A stretch of 64,000 nt of DNA from Prauserella aidingensis (GTDB lineage Bacteria > Actinomycetota > Actinomycetes > Mycobacteriales > Pseudonocardiaceae), in the NCBI RefSeq assembly GCF_024171865.1, contig NZ_JAMTCN010000009.1, positions 86,417-150,416 of the forward strand, given 5' to 3'. The notes below the pieces were generated by a model that worked only from the letters and a program-made list of their open reading frames with translations, did not search any database and was not told the DNA's origin. Shown here piece by piece: positions 8,478-16,452 of the stretch. The stretch's first letter is position 1, and each line of letters starts with the position of its first letter. A program made the position numbers and the translations under genes.

Positions 8478-9896
8478 GTGACGGAACACCGCGAGGCCCG
8501 GGACACCTCCGACGAAGCCGCTACGGCGGACACCGCGGAGGTCACCGACGCCGCCGACACAACGGCCACGGACCACGCCGATGCCGACTCGGCGTTGCCG
8601 CGCAGGACCGTCGCGCGCACGGCGAAGCTGGCGAGCCTGCCGCTGGGTATGGCGGGCCGGGCGGTCGGCGGCTGGGGCCGGCGGCTGACGGGTCAGAGCG
8701 CCGAGGAGGTCAACGCGGGGCTGTCGGCGAAGGCGGCCGAGCAGCTGTTCGAGGTGCTGGGCACGCTCAAGGGCGGCGCCATGAAGTTCGGGCAGGCGCT
8801 GAGTGTGTTCGAGGCGGCCGTGCCCGACGAGCTGGCCGAGCCGTATCGCGATGCGCTGACCAGGTTGCAGGCCGCCGCTCCTCCGATGCCCGCCAAACAG
8901 ACCCACCGCGTGCTGGCCGAACAGCTCGGGCGCAGCTGGCGGCAACGGTTCGCCGAGTTCGACGACGAACCGACCGCAGCGGCCAGCATCGGCCAGGTGC
9001 ACCGCGGCACGTGGCACGACGGGCGCGCCGTGGCCGTCAAGGTGCAGTACCCGGGTGCCGATGACGCCCTGCGCGGTGACCTGCGCCAGCTGCAGCGGTT
9101 CAGCCGCCTGTTCCAGAGCCTCGTACCGGGCACCGACGTCAAGCCGCTGCTGGCCGAGCTCGCGGACCGCATGGACGAGGAGCTCGACTACCGCAGGGAG
9201 GCCGACAACCAGCGGGCGTTCTCGAAGGCGTTCGCCGGCGACGAGCAGGTCCTGGTTCCGCGGGTCGTGGCGAGCTCGCCCAAAGTGATCGTCAGCGAAT
9301 GGGTCACGGGCACGTCCTACTCCGAGATCATCCGCAGCGGCACCCGTGACCAGCGGGACGAGGCCGGGCGCCTGCTGGCGGAGTTCCACTACTCGTCGCC
9401 CGCCCGGGCACAGTTGCTGCACTCCGACCCCCACCCCGGCAACTTCATGCTGCGCGAGGACGGCCGGGTGTGCGTCATCGACTTCGGAGCCGTCGCACGA
9501 CTGCCGTACGGCGCCCCGCCCGCGATGGGCAGGATCATGCGGCTGGCGCTCGAAGGCCGGTCCGAGGAGCTGTACGCCGCGCTGCGCGCCGAAGGGTTCG
9601 TGCGGCCGGACACGGAGATCGATCCCGACGACGTCTACGCATACCTCCATCCGATCGTCGCCCCGCTCGCCGAGGAGCGGTTCCATTTCTCCCGCCGATG
9701 GGCCCAGGACCAGGCACTCCGCATGGGCGACCTGCGCGGCCAGGACTTCCGCACGGGACGCTCGCTCAACCTGCCGCCGCACTGGCTGTTGATCCACCGG
9801 GTGACCGCGGGTGCCATCGGCATTCTGTGCCAGCTCGACGCCGAGCTGCCGTTGCGTTCGATCGTGGAGGAGTGGCAGCCCGGTTTCGCCGACTGA
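8478..9896 (+). CDS. ABC1/AarF-UbiB family atypical kinase
   Basis: A 472-residue member of the ABC1 (AarF/UbiB/ADCK) atypical kinase family. The diagnostic KxGQ motif is present (GGAMKFGQALSVFEAA, Lys103), together with the nucleotide-binding lysine in AVAVKVQYPG, the HSDPHPGNFML catalytic loop and the VIDFGA metal-binding segment. Residues 1-40 are an acidic low-complexity leader. Family members support isoprenoid-quinone metabolism and have ATPase or unorthodox kinase activity; the substrate here is not known. Translation starts at GTG 8478. There is no membrane segment at the C-terminus, unlike some UbiB proteins. Confidence 0.9.
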   Translation: MTEHREARDTSDEAATADTAEVTDAADTTATDHADADSALPRRTVARTAKLASLPLGMAGRAVGGWGRRLTGQSAEEVNAGLSAKAAEQLFEVLGTLKGGAMKFGQALSVFEAAVPDELAEPYRDALTRLQAAAPPMPAKQTHRVLAEQLGRSWRQRFAEFDDEPTAAASIGQVHRGTWHDGRAVAVKVQYPGADDALRGDLRQLQRFSRLFQSLVPGTDVKPLLAELADRMDEELDYRREADNQRAFSKAFAGDEQVLVPRVVASSPKVIVSEWVTGTSYSEIIRSGTRDQRDEAGRLLAEFHYSSPARAQLLHSDPHPGNFMLREDGRVCVIDFGAVARLPYGAPPAMGRIMRLALEGRSEELYAALRAEGFVRPDTEIDPDDVYAYLHPIVAPLAEERFHFSRRWAQDQALRMGDLRGQDFRTGRSLNLPPHWLLIHRVTAGAIGILCQLDAELPLRSIVEEWQPGFAD

Positions 9897-9914
9897 CGGT
9901 CCGGCGCCGGGGAG

Positions 9915-9975
9915 TTGTCCACAGGTTTCGCCGGAACGGCAGAAATTCGCCCCTCGCCGGGCCGAGTTGTCCACA
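9915..9975. promoter_or_regulatory. Second pair of DnaA-box-like TTGTCCACA sites
   Basis: Two identical copies of TTGTCCACA, at 9915-9923 and 9967-9975, in the same orientation and 52 bases apart, occupy the 128-base spacer upstream of the gene at 10025. Each is preceded by GAG. They match the box at 7178. Function is unproven. Confidence 0.4.
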
Positions 9976-10024
9976 TTTTCTCCGAACCGTCCCGGTCGCG
10001 CTTCGCGCTCGGCACGCTCGAGCC

Positions 10025-10951
10025 ATGACTGCTCTTGCCGACGCGGCGCAACTGGCGCCCGCCTCGAACGACAATGTGCTGACCACCGCGGAACTGCGCG
10101 CACGCGGCGTGTCCGAGGGCACCATCGCGCGCCGGTGCCGCCCCGGAGGGCCGTGGCGCCGGTTGCTGCCCGGGATCGTGCTGCTCGATGCCTGCGAGCC
10201 CACCCGAAGACAGCTGGTGCGCGCACTGGCGCGTTACGTCGGGCGCGAGGGGGTCGTGACGGGCGGCGATGCGCTCGGCGCCCACGGCCTCACGCTCCCG
10301 AGAACACCCGCGGTGCACGTTCTGGTGCCGAAGGGACGCCGGATGCTCTCGCCGACGTTCGCCCTCGTGGAGAGGACGACCCGACCCCCGGAACCGGTCG
10401 TCGTCGACGGCATCCCGTTCGCGCCCCCGACCCGGGCCGCACTCGACGCGGCGCGCCGCGAACGCGATCCCGGACGGCTGCGCGACCTGCTCGCCCTGCC
10501 GATCTACTACGGCCTGACCACCGCCACCGAGCTGCGTTACGAACTCGACGCCGGCAGCCAACGCGGCTCGGCAGCCGTACGGGCCGAACTGCGCGCGATC
10601 GACCGTGACCGTGACACCTACACCCGCGCGTGGGCCCGCGAGGTCCTCCGTGACGGCCCGCTGCCGCCGCCGCGGTGGGACGTCGCGGTCCACGACCGGC
10701 GCGGCAGGTACATCGGCACGGTCGACGCGTGGTGGGACGAGGTCGGCCTCGGTTGGCAGTTCCACCCGGGCGACAAGCCGCATCTGGGACATCTGGCGCT
10801 GGCCGCCGCCGGCGTGACGGTCGTGCGGACCGACCCCGACCGGCTCACCACGGACCGGCGGGGCGTGCTCACGGAACTGGCCAAGGCCTTCCGCACGGCC
10901 GCCGACCGCAGGCGACCGGCGGTGCAATGCCTGGCGACGGCGGCCGCATGA
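10025..10951 (+). CDS. AbiEi-like winged helix plus DUF559-type nuclease-fold protein
   Basis: A 308-residue protein of a type common in actinobacteria: an N-terminal helix-turn-helix resembling AbiEi antitoxin-like proteins (LTTAELRARGVSEGTIARR) and a C-terminal Vsr/DUF559-like restriction-endonuclease fold (GRYIGTVDAWWDEVGLGWQF). In active members the strand after VDxxW carries an acidic residue followed by x-Asp-Gly; here that position reads WQF, so the presumed catalytic Glu is absent and the protein may not cleave DNA. No AbiEii-like toxin gene is adjacent, so toxin-antitoxin function is not supported. The start at 10025 is chosen because the upstream part of the open frame overlaps the kinase gene and the DnaA-box spacer. 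Confidence 0.75.
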   Translation: MTALADAAQLAPASNDNVLTTAELRARGVSEGTIARRCRPGGPWRRLLPGIVLLDACEPTRRQLVRALARYVGREGVVTGGDALGAHGLTLPRTPAVHVLVPKGRRMLSPTFALVERTTRPPEPVVVDGIPFAPPTRAALDAARRERDPGRLRDLLALPIYYGLTTATELRYELDAGSQRGSAAVRAELRAIDRDRDTYTRAWAREVLRDGPLPPPRWDVAVHDRRGRYIGTVDAWWDEVGLGWQFHPGDKPHLGHLALAAAGVTVVRTDPDRLTTDRRGVLTELAKAFRTAADRRRPAVQCLATAAA

Positions 10952-10955
10952 GACA

Positions 10956-11153
10956 TCACCAGTACTCGGTGGGCAGTTTTCCCTCGATGTCCCGCACGTG
11001 CTCACGGACGCAGCGCGGGCACAGCCAACGCGTACGCCCCGATTCGGACTCGCGCAGCCACCCCAACCCGACGGCGACCGCCTCCGTGTCGGCACGCTCG
11101 CCGCACAGGCCGCACGTCACGGGCGCCCGGTCCCTCCCCGCGGCGTCCGTCAC
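10956..11153 (-). CDS. Small CxxC zinc-ribbon-like protein
   Basis: A 65-residue protein with two CxxC pairs (CGLCG near residue 14 and CPRC near residue 45), spaced as in a small zinc ribbon. It has no signal peptide or membrane segment. It is convergent with the nuclease-fold gene (stop codons four bases apart) and its ATG overlaps the stop of the 74-residue protein upstream by four bases, so the two are probably translated together. I do not recognise the family; function unknown. Confidence 0.7.
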   Translation of the reverse strand: MTDAAGRDRAPVTCGLCGERADTEAVAVGLGWLRESESGRTRWLCPRCVREHVRDIEGKLPTEYW

Positions 11154-11374
11154 GACGTCGTCCCGAGGTAGGCCGTGCGATCACTCGGCAGACGCACGTC
11201 CTCACGGCGGCCGGCACCGGAGCGACCGATGTCCACCCCGGTCGCTCCGGTGGCGAGATGACCGGTGATCCGGTCGGCGACCTCGGTCGTAGCGGTGCTC
11301 TCGGGTTCGGCCAGTGCGCGCATGCCCCACAGGCGTGCCGCCCTGTCGACGTCGTCGTGCGTGTGTGCTGCCAT
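11150..11374 (-). CDS. Small hypothetical protein
   Basis: A 74-residue protein (MAAHTHDDVDRAARLW...) with no recognisable domain, membrane segment or signal. The coding frame has the high third-position GC expected here. Its stop overlaps the start of the small zinc-ribbon gene by four bases, which supports a real two-gene unit. A 15-bp perfect hairpin separates it from the next upstream gene. Confidence 0.55.
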   Translation of the reverse strand: MAAHTHDDVDRAARLWGMRALAEPESTATTEVADRITGHLATGATGVDIGRSGAGRREDVRLPSDRTAYLGTTS

Positions 11375-11399
11375 CCCGCCGATTCAACACCGGCGGAAC

Positions 11400-11440
11400 G
11401 GGTGGTGGCGAACGGACCCCGCGGTCGTTCGCCACCACCC
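11400..11440 (-). terminator. Perfect 15-bp hairpin
   Basis: An inverted repeat with 15 perfect base pairs (11400-11414 with 11426-11440) and an 11-base loop lies just after the stop of the 50-residue gene. It probably terminates leftward transcription. Confidence 0.7.
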
Positions 11441-11447
11441 CGGCGGC

Positions 11448-11600
11448 CTACCGATCGTAGTGCTCGGCACGCCGCGAGGCCCAGCGGGCGACCCGTTGCC
11501 AGCGTCGCGCGGCGCGCCGCCGGCGTTCGGCGCCACCTCCCTCGGCCTGTTTCCGTAGTTCGCGTATTCGGTCTCTGGTCAGTTCCTCGTGCAGCAACAT
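11448..11600 (-). CDS. Very small Arg-rich protein
   Basis: A 50-residue, strongly basic protein (MLLHEELTRDRIRELRKQAE, then an Arg/Ala-rich helix). The start at 11600 is supported by GGAG nine bases upstream; a longer open frame extends upstream but has no site of comparable quality. Small Arg-rich proteins starting in this way are frequent in actinobacteria and have no known function. It lies just downstream of whiB7 on the same strand. Confidence 0.6.
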   Translation of the reverse strand: MLLHEELTRDRIRELRKQAEGGGAERRRRAARRWQRVARWASRRAEHYDR

Positions 11601-11695
11601 GGGTGATGTCTCCGTGTTCGGCTGATCGGACGTGAGGCGGTGCGATGTCGCCTGCGGCAGGTACGCGCGACCTGGCTGCTGGCCGGCTCCGGTCG

Positions 11696-12055
11696 TCATG
11701 CGGCGCTCCGTTCCCGCGATTCGGGAACCGGGTGCTTCCGCGGGCGACCGCGCGGCCGCTTGCGGGCCACGACGGCACCGCGTTCGAAGATCTCGCCTCC
11801 CCAGACGCCCCACGGCTCACCGCGGGCCAGCGCACCTTCGAGGCAGGCCGAGCGCACGGGGCACTCCCCGCACAGCGTCTTGGCGCGTTCCAGGTCGGCC
11901 GGCTTCTCCGCGAACCACAGGTCCGCGTCGCCGGTCCGGCAGGGCAGGTCGACATCGGTGGACTCTCCGGAGTCGATCAGTTCGGCGACTCCGGTCGTCC
12001 CGGCCAACAAGGCGGAGAACGTCTCCTCTGACGCGGAGACGGTGGCCGTTGGCAT
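11696..12055 (-). CDS. whiB7: WhiB7 redox-sensing transcription factor
   Basis: A 119-residue iron-sulfur transcription factor of the WhiB family. The four cluster cysteines are C39, C62, C65 and C71 (CxxC in LCGECPVRSAC); the conserved turn is GVWGG at residues 83-87, and a C-terminal AT-hook (KRPRGRPRKHP, RGRP at 102-105) identifies the WhiB7 subgroup. WhiB7 binds SigA and AT-rich DNA upstream of -35 elements and activates intrinsic antibiotic-resistance genes, including its own. AAGGAG lies nine bases before the ATG at 12055. The gene sits next to uvrD2, the same neighbourhood as in mycobacteria. A long leader with an upstream ORF and a hairpin suggests ribosome-mediated attenuation. Confidence 0.92.
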   Translation of the reverse strand: MPTATVSASEETFSALLAGTTGVAELIDSGESTDVDLPCRTGDADLWFAEKPADLERAKTLCGECPVRSACLEGALARGEPWGVWGGEIFERGAVVARKRPRGRPRKHPVPESRERSAA

Positions 12056-12120
12056 GGCGGCTCCTTCGGTAACGAGTGTGTGCGGATGAGTCAGCGGATC
12101 CACACAGCCCTCGAACAGCA

Positions 12121-12157
12121 CGAAGGCCGCGGATCCGATGGGGTTCCGCGGCCTTCG
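12121..12157 (-). terminator. Hairpin in the whiB7 leader, candidate attenuator
   Basis: A perfect 13-bp stem (12121-12133 with 12145-12157, loop 11 bases) starts 12 bases after the stop of the upstream 113-codon ORF and ends 65 bases before the whiB7 start. The position fits a conditional terminator controlled by ribosomes on the upstream ORF, as described for whiB7/wblC leaders; no U-run follows. Confidence 0.6.
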
Positions 12158-12169
12158 AGAGCCAGATGC

Positions 12170-12511
12170 CTAGCCTGTCGCTAGACGGCGCCTCTCGCAT
12201 GAGCCGGGCGGAACCCGGGACGTGTCCTGGATCTGGATCGGACGCAGCTGACGACGGCGCTCCGGACGCGGCACCGGGTTGCCGAGGTCGGCAGCGGTGA
12301 ACGCCGGGTCGCCTGCCGGAGCGTGCGACGCCGTGCCCCCACGCACGTCGAACACACCGAGGTCACACAGATCCAGGGACATGCCGGCACGCCGGCGGTC
12401 ACGATCGACCGACGCACAGGACAACGGCGCGTGCACGAAGTGCCCGTCACGGAGCAGGGTCGACCGGTTTCCGGAGATGCCGGCGATGACGATCGTCGTC
12501 TCGAACTTCAT
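12170..12511 (-). CDS. 113-residue upstream ORF in the whiB7 leader
   Basis: An open frame of 113 codons with actinobacterial codon use and a strong AGGAGGT seven bases before the ATG (MKFETTIVIAGISGNRSTLL...). It encodes a small soluble protein with an Arg/Gln-rich C-terminus (RPERRRQLRPIQIQ) and no domain I recognise. It lies between a WhiB7-type promoter and whiB7, so it is either the translated leader ORF of whiB7 or a small protein co-regulated with it. The stop is 114 bases upstream of the whiB7 start, directly before the candidate attenuator hairpin. Confidence 0.65.
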   Translation of the reverse strand: MKFETTIVIAGISGNRSTLLRDGHFVHAPLSCASVDRDRRRAGMSLDLCDLGVFDVRGGTASHAPAGDPAFTAADLGNPVPRPERRRQLRPIQIQDTSRVPPGSCERRRLATG

Positions 12512-12580
12512 TGCGGGCACCTCCTCTCACATCGGTCGGCCACCGCCGGGGCGGCCGCGCGTCTTCAACCTGGTCACTGC

Positions 12581-12626
12581 AGGTTATTGCGGTCACACGT
12601 GACGGGGCAACTGATTTTTCGAAAAG
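12581..12626 (-). promoter_or_regulatory. WhiB7-type promoter with AT-rich element
   Basis: Read on the minus strand: an AT-rich element (CGAAAAAT, within 12614-12626), then three bases, a -35 TTGCCC (12605-12610), an 18-base spacer and a -10 TAACCT (12581-12586). An AT-rich box three bases upstream of the -35 is the known WhiB7 target architecture. It would drive a leader of roughly 500 bases containing the 113-codon ORF. Confidence 0.55.
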
Positions 12627-12801
12627 TTCGCCACTTTCCCCGGAAAACCACCGTGACCAGCGATGACACCCGTCACGACGACTCGCCGCACGAACGGGCC
12701 GGGACGGAGACGGCGGCTGCGGGCGGGCAGCCGACGGCGACCGGTGGTCCGGCACTGGTCCGGCACCCTCGCCGGCGCCGATCCCGGTGGGCGGAACCCG
12801 G

Positions 12802-14892
12802 CTAGCCGCTCGCCTCGTCACGCACCACGGCGAGCACGTCGTCGCCGAACTGCTGGAGCTTGGACGCCCCGATGCCGGAGATACCGACGAGCCCCTTGCT
12901 GTCCGTCGGCCGCTGCTCGGCGATCGCCACCAGGGTCGAATCGGTGAACACGACGAACGCGGGCACGTTCAGCTCGCGGGCGCGTTCCGTCCGCCACTCC
13001 TTCAACCGGTCCAGCAGATACTCGTCGACGTCCGCCGGGCATTTCGTGCAGCGGCCGAGCTTGACCTCCATCGTCGAGATCAGCGGCCGGGCGCAGATGC
13101 GGCACGAGTTGGCGAACTTCGTCTGCTTGCCGGACTTCGCCACGCGCGCCGCCGGATGGTCCTCCGGCACCAGGCCGTACAGGAACCGGCTGCGGCGGCG
13201 GTTGCGCCTGCCGTCGGGGTGTCGAGACAGGGCCCAGCTCAGCGACAGGTGTTCCCGGGCACGCGTGACGCCGACGTAGAACAGCCTGCGTTCCTCCTCG
13301 ACGGCCTCGTCGTCGCCGTCGGCGCGCTGGATCGGCACGGTGCCGTCGGCGAGACCGACGAGGAACACGGCGTCCCACTCGAGGCCCTTCGCGGCGTGCA
13401 GCGACGCCAGGGTGACGCCCTCCACGGTCGGCGGGTGCTGCACGGCAGCACGCTGGTCGAGTTCGGCGACGAGCCTGCCGAGGGTCGCGTCCTCGACGGT
13501 GCCCGCCAGATCCTCGGCGACCTCGACGAGGGCCAACAGCGCGTCCCAGCGTTCCCGCGCCGCTCCCCCGGCCGGTGGCTGTTCGGTCAGGCCGACACGG
13601 GCGAGCACCCGCCTGCACAGCGCAACCAGCTCGCCGCGCGGCTCGTCCGCCGCGGCGGTGCGCAACGCGGAGATCGCCTGCCTGACCTCCTGCCGCTGGA
13701 AGAACCGTTCGCCCCCTCGGACGAGGTACGGCACTCCCGCCTCGGACAGGGCCTGCTCGTACGCCTCGGACTGGGCGTTCACGCGGTACAGCACGGCGAT
13801 CTCCCTGGCGGGAACGCCGTCGTCGAGCAGCGCACGGATCCGCGTCGCGACGGCCGCGGCCTCGGCGGGTTCGTCGTCGTACTCGGCGAATCGGGGTTCC
13901 GGGCCGTCGGCCCGCTGTCCGATGAGTTCGAGGCGCGATCCGGCGGGCCTGCCCCGCGCGGCACCGATGACGCGGTTGGCCAGCGACACGACCTGCGGCG
14001 TCGACCGGTAGTCGCGTTCGAGACGCACCACGGTGGCCTCGGGGAACCGGCGGGTGAACTCGAGCAGCGGACGGGGCGAGGCACCCCCGAACGAGTAGAT
14101 CGTCTGGTTGGCGTCGCCGACGACGGTGAGATCGTCGCGGCCGCCGAGCCACGCGTCGAGCAGCCGCTGCTGCGCAGGTGTGACGTCCTGGTACTCGTCC
14201 ACGACGAAACACCGGTACCGCTCGCGGAACTCGTCGGCCACTGCCCGGTGCTCCTCCAGTGCGGCCGTCGTGTGCAGCAGCAGGTCGTCGAAGTCGAGCA
14301 GCTGGGCCTCGTTCTTCGTCCGCTCGTATCCGCGGTACAGCTCGGCGATCCGCTCGGCCGGTTCGGGAATGTCCCGCTTCAGCCTGGCGACCACGGCCGG
14401 GTAGTCGTCCGGGCCGACGAGGGAGGCCTTGGCCCATTCGATCTCGCTGGTGAGGTCCCGCAGCACCTCCACTTCCGTCGGCAGTCCCAGCCGGTTGGCG
14501 GCCTGGCCGACGAGGCGGAGCTTGTTGCCGTCGACGAGGTCCCATTGCCGTTCACCGACGACGCGCGGCCAGAAGTAGCGGAGCTGGCGCAGCGCGGCGG
14601 CGTGGAAGGTGCGGGCCTGCGCCGCCTCGACACCGAGTCCGCGCAACCGGGTGCGCAGCTCCCCCGCCGCGCGCGACGTGAACGTGACGGCGAGGACCTG
14701 ACCTGCGGAGACGTGCCCGGAACGGACGAGGTAGGCGATACGGTGCGTGATGGTGCGGGTCTTGCCGGTGCCCGCTCCCGCGAGCACGCAGACGGGCCCG
14801 CGCGGGGCGCAGGCGGCCGCGCGCTGTTCGGGGTCGAGGCCCTCGAGCAGTTCCGGATGACGGTTCGACGACGCACTTCCCACGTCCTGCAT
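12802..14892 (-). CDS. uvrD2: ATP-dependent DNA helicase UvrD2
   Basis: A 696-residue superfamily 1A helicase. Walker A is [11 protein letters not shown] near residue 40, Walker B is [13 protein letters not shown], and the later helicase motifs include [21 protein letters not shown] and [13 protein letters not shown]. After the helicase core comes a four-cysteine zinc module (CRICARP...GRCTKCPAD) and a C-terminal HRDC domain ([18 protein letters not shown]...), the arrangement of mycobacterial UvrD2. The enzyme unwinds DNA 3' to 5' in repair and replication. The start [12 protein letters not shown] at 14892 follows GCGAGG. Longer frames extend upstream into the divergent DUF4191 gene and are rejected. 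Confidence 0.93.
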   Translation of the reverse strand: MQDVGSASSNRHPELLEGLDPEQRAAACAPRGPVCVLAGAGTGKTRTITHRIAYLVRSGHVSAGQVLAVTFTSRAAGELRTRLRGLGVEAAQARTFHAAALRQLRYFWPRVVGERQWDLVDGNKLRLVGQAANRLGLPTEVEVLRDLTSEIEWAKASLVGPDDYPAVVARLKRDIPEPAERIAELYRGYERTKNEAQLLDFDDLLLHTTAALEEHRAVADEFRERYRCFVVDEYQDVTPAQQRLLDAWLGGRDDLTVVGDANQTIYSFGGASPRPLLEFTRRFPEATVVRLERDYRSTPQVVSLANRVIGAARGRPAGSRLELIGQRADGPEPRFAEYDDEPAEAAAVATRIRALLDDGVPAREIAVLYRVNAQSEAYEQALSEAGVPYLVRGGERFFQRQEVRQAISALRTAAADEPRGELVALCRRVLARVGLTEQPPAGGAARERWDALLALVEVAEDLAGTVEDATLGRLVAELDQRAAVQHPPTVEGVTLASLHAAKGLEWDAVFLVGLADGTVPIQRADGDDEAVEEERRLFYVGVTRAREHLSLSWALSRHPDGRRNRRRSRFLYGLVPEDHPAARVAKSGKQTKFANSCRICARPLISTMEVKLGRCTKCPADVDEYLLDRLKEWRTERARELNVPAFVVFTDSTLVAIAEQRPTDSKGLVGISGIGASKLQQFGDDVLAVVRDEASG

Positions 14893-14949
14893 CCTCGCAG
14901 AGGGGACCGACGGCACAGCCGCAGGCCGGGCGCCCGTATCCTGGCCATT

Positions 14950-15678
14950 ATGGCGGAGAAGCGGGACAAAGAGGCTGCCAAGCAGGCCAAGAAGGAAAAG
15001 AAGGCGGCGAGCAAGGCGCGCCGTGGCCAGATCTTCCAGGCGTTCCATATGCAGCGCAAGGAAGACAAGGCCCTGATCCCGTTGATGCTCGGGACCTTCG
15101 TGGTCATCGCGGGCCTGGTCTTCCTGCTCGGTCTGTGGATCGGCATCGAGTGGCTGCTGCTGCCGCTCGGCATCCTGCTGGGCGTGCTCGGTGCGATCAT
15201 CCTGTTCGGCCGCCGCGTGCAGAAGAACGTGTTCGCGAAGGCCGAGGGGCAGCCGGGCGCGGGCGCGTGGGCGCTGGACAACCTGCGCGGCAAGTGGCGC
15301 GTGACGCAGACCGTGGCGGCGACCACGCAGCTGGACGCGGTCCACCGGGTGCTCGGCGGGCCGGGCGTGGTCCTGGTCGCCGAGGGCGCTCCGCACCGCG
15401 TGAGGAACCTGCTGTCGCAGGAGAAGAAGCGGATCGCCCGTCTGGTCGGCGACACCCCGATCTACGAGGTGGTCATCGGCGACGAGGAGGGGCAGGTTCC
15501 GCTGCGCAAGCTGCAGAACCACCTGATGAAGCTGCCGCGCAACCTCAAGGGTCCGCAGGTCGACGCCCTCGAAACCAAGCTCTCCGCACTGGGTAACCGC
15601 GGCGCGGCGATGCCGAAGGGCCCGATGCCGCAGGGCGCCAAGATGCGCAACGTCCAGCGGACCGTCCGCCGCCGCTGA
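14950..15678 (+). CDS. DUF4191 membrane protein
   Basis: A 242-residue protein of the actinobacterial DUF4191 family. It has a highly basic Lys/Ala N-terminus (residues 1-35), two closely spaced membrane helices near residues 38-95 ([20 protein letters not shown] and the following segment), then a soluble ~145-residue domain. The family has no established function. The ATG at 14950 is 57 bases from the divergent uvrD2 start. A very long open frame extends upstream from it, antisense to uvrD2, and is not coding. It ends before an 18-bp perfect terminator. Confidence 0.88.
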   Translation: MAEKRDKEAAKQAKKEKKAASKARRGQIFQAFHMQRKEDKALIPLMLGTFVVIAGLVFLLGLWIGIEWLLLPLGILLGVLGAIILFGRRVQKNVFAKAEGQPGAGAWALDNLRGKWRVTQTVAATTQLDAVHRVLGGPGVVLVAEGAPHRVRNLLSQEKKRIARLVGDTPIYEVVIGDEEGQVPLRKLQNHLMKLPRNLKGPQVDALETKLSALGNRGAAMPKGPMPQGAKMRNVQRTVRRR

Positions 15679-15704
15679 CGCCGCCCCGCACAGCTCGGTT
15701 CATG

Positions 15705-15747
15705 CGAGAGCGGGCCGCCTCCCCTCGGTGGAGGCGGCCCGCTCTCG
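15705..15747. terminator. 18-bp perfect bidirectional hairpin
   Basis: A perfect 18-bp inverted repeat (15705-15722 with 15730-15747, loop 7 bases) between the convergent DUF4191 and RDD genes. Confidence 0.85.
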
Positions 15748-15794
15748 TGTGTCGGATCCGGCGGCCGGGCTGTGCGCGAGCCCGGTGAAGGCGT

Positions 15795-16271
15795 TCACCG
15801 CATGCGAACGACGACAGTGCCGGTGAGGCGGTCGTGCCAGCCGCGGGCGTCGACGTTGCGTACCGCGGCGGGAATGAGGAGGAAGGTGAGTGCGCAACGC
15901 ACGAGCGCGCGCCACAGTCCGGGGACACCGCCGCCGTCGAGTCGGCCGATGCGGATTCCGCACAGGCCCATACCGGGGGTGAAGCTGAACCACGCCGCCG
16001 AGACGACCGTGACGACGGCCCACGTGGCCAGTGACCACAGGTTGAACGACTCCATGGCGGCCATGTCGTCGACGTCGGGTCGGACGAACAGCGCGGTGAG
16101 CAGTGAGGCGAGCACCAGGTCGGCGAGCAGGCCGACGAAACGGCGGCCCGAGCCGGCCGCGGCGCCGATGCCGTCGGCGGGTAGGCCGAGGCGCTGCCCG
16201 GGCCAACGCGGCGGGTCCTGATCGGCCGCCGCGGACAGGTTCGCCAGCCACTCTCCGGTCCATCTAGCCAC
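15795..16271 (-). CDS. RDD family membrane protein
   Basis: A 158-residue RDD-domain membrane protein. The family Arg-Asp features are present as RRFVGLLADLVLASLLTALF near residue 43 and RNVDARGWHDRLTGTVVV near the C-terminus, with three to four membrane segments in between. RDD proteins are poorly characterised; some have been linked to ion transport. The N-terminus (MARWTGEWLANLS) starts at 16271, divergent from glnA and its GlnR-type operator. Confidence 0.88.
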   Translation of the reverse strand: MARWTGEWLANLSAAADQDPPRWPGQRLGLPADGIGAAAGSGRRFVGLLADLVLASLLTALFVRPDVDDMAAMESFNLWSLATWAVVTVVSAAWFSFTPGMGLCGIRIGRLDGGGVPGLWRALVRCALTFLLIPAAVRNVDARGWHDRLTGTVVVRMR

Positions 16272-16346
16272 GCGAACAGGGTATGTCGCCGGTTCGGCGG
16301 TGCACCGAGCGGCCTGACGTGGGACGATCCGATATCGGCCGATCCG

Positions 16347-16384
16347 TTAACCCCGGTGAAACATACGGGTGACGGTCGGGCAAC
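16347..16384 (+). promoter_or_regulatory. Double GlnR box upstream of glnA
   Basis: Four half-sites with exact 6-base spacing: TTAAC (16347), GAAAC (16358), GTGAC (16369) and GCAAC (16380). This is the gTnAC-n6-GaAAC-n6-gTnAC-n6-GaAAC layout recognised by the nitrogen regulator GlnR in streptomycetes and relatives; two half-sites are exact and two have one mismatch. It lies 69 bases upstream of the glnA start. Confidence 0.75.
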
Positions 16385-16452
16385 ACCGCCCTCTTAGCTT
16401 GGGCCGAAGAGAGCAAGGCCGTACGAGCTCGAACCAGAAGGAGTCACCGAGG

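Noticed and set aside
9470..10024. N-terminal extension of the nuclease-fold protein
   Set aside because: It overlaps the AarF/UbiB kinase gene in another frame and passes through the DnaA-box spacer.
10025..10951. Type IV toxin-antitoxin pair
   Set aside because: Only the AbiEi-like N-terminus is seen; no AbiEii nucleotidyltransferase toxin is adjacent on either side.
12787..14949. Upstream extension of the DUF4191 open frame across uvrD2
   Set aside because: Antisense to a helicase with complete motifs; the DUF4191 family begins at the [11 protein letters not shown] start at 14950.
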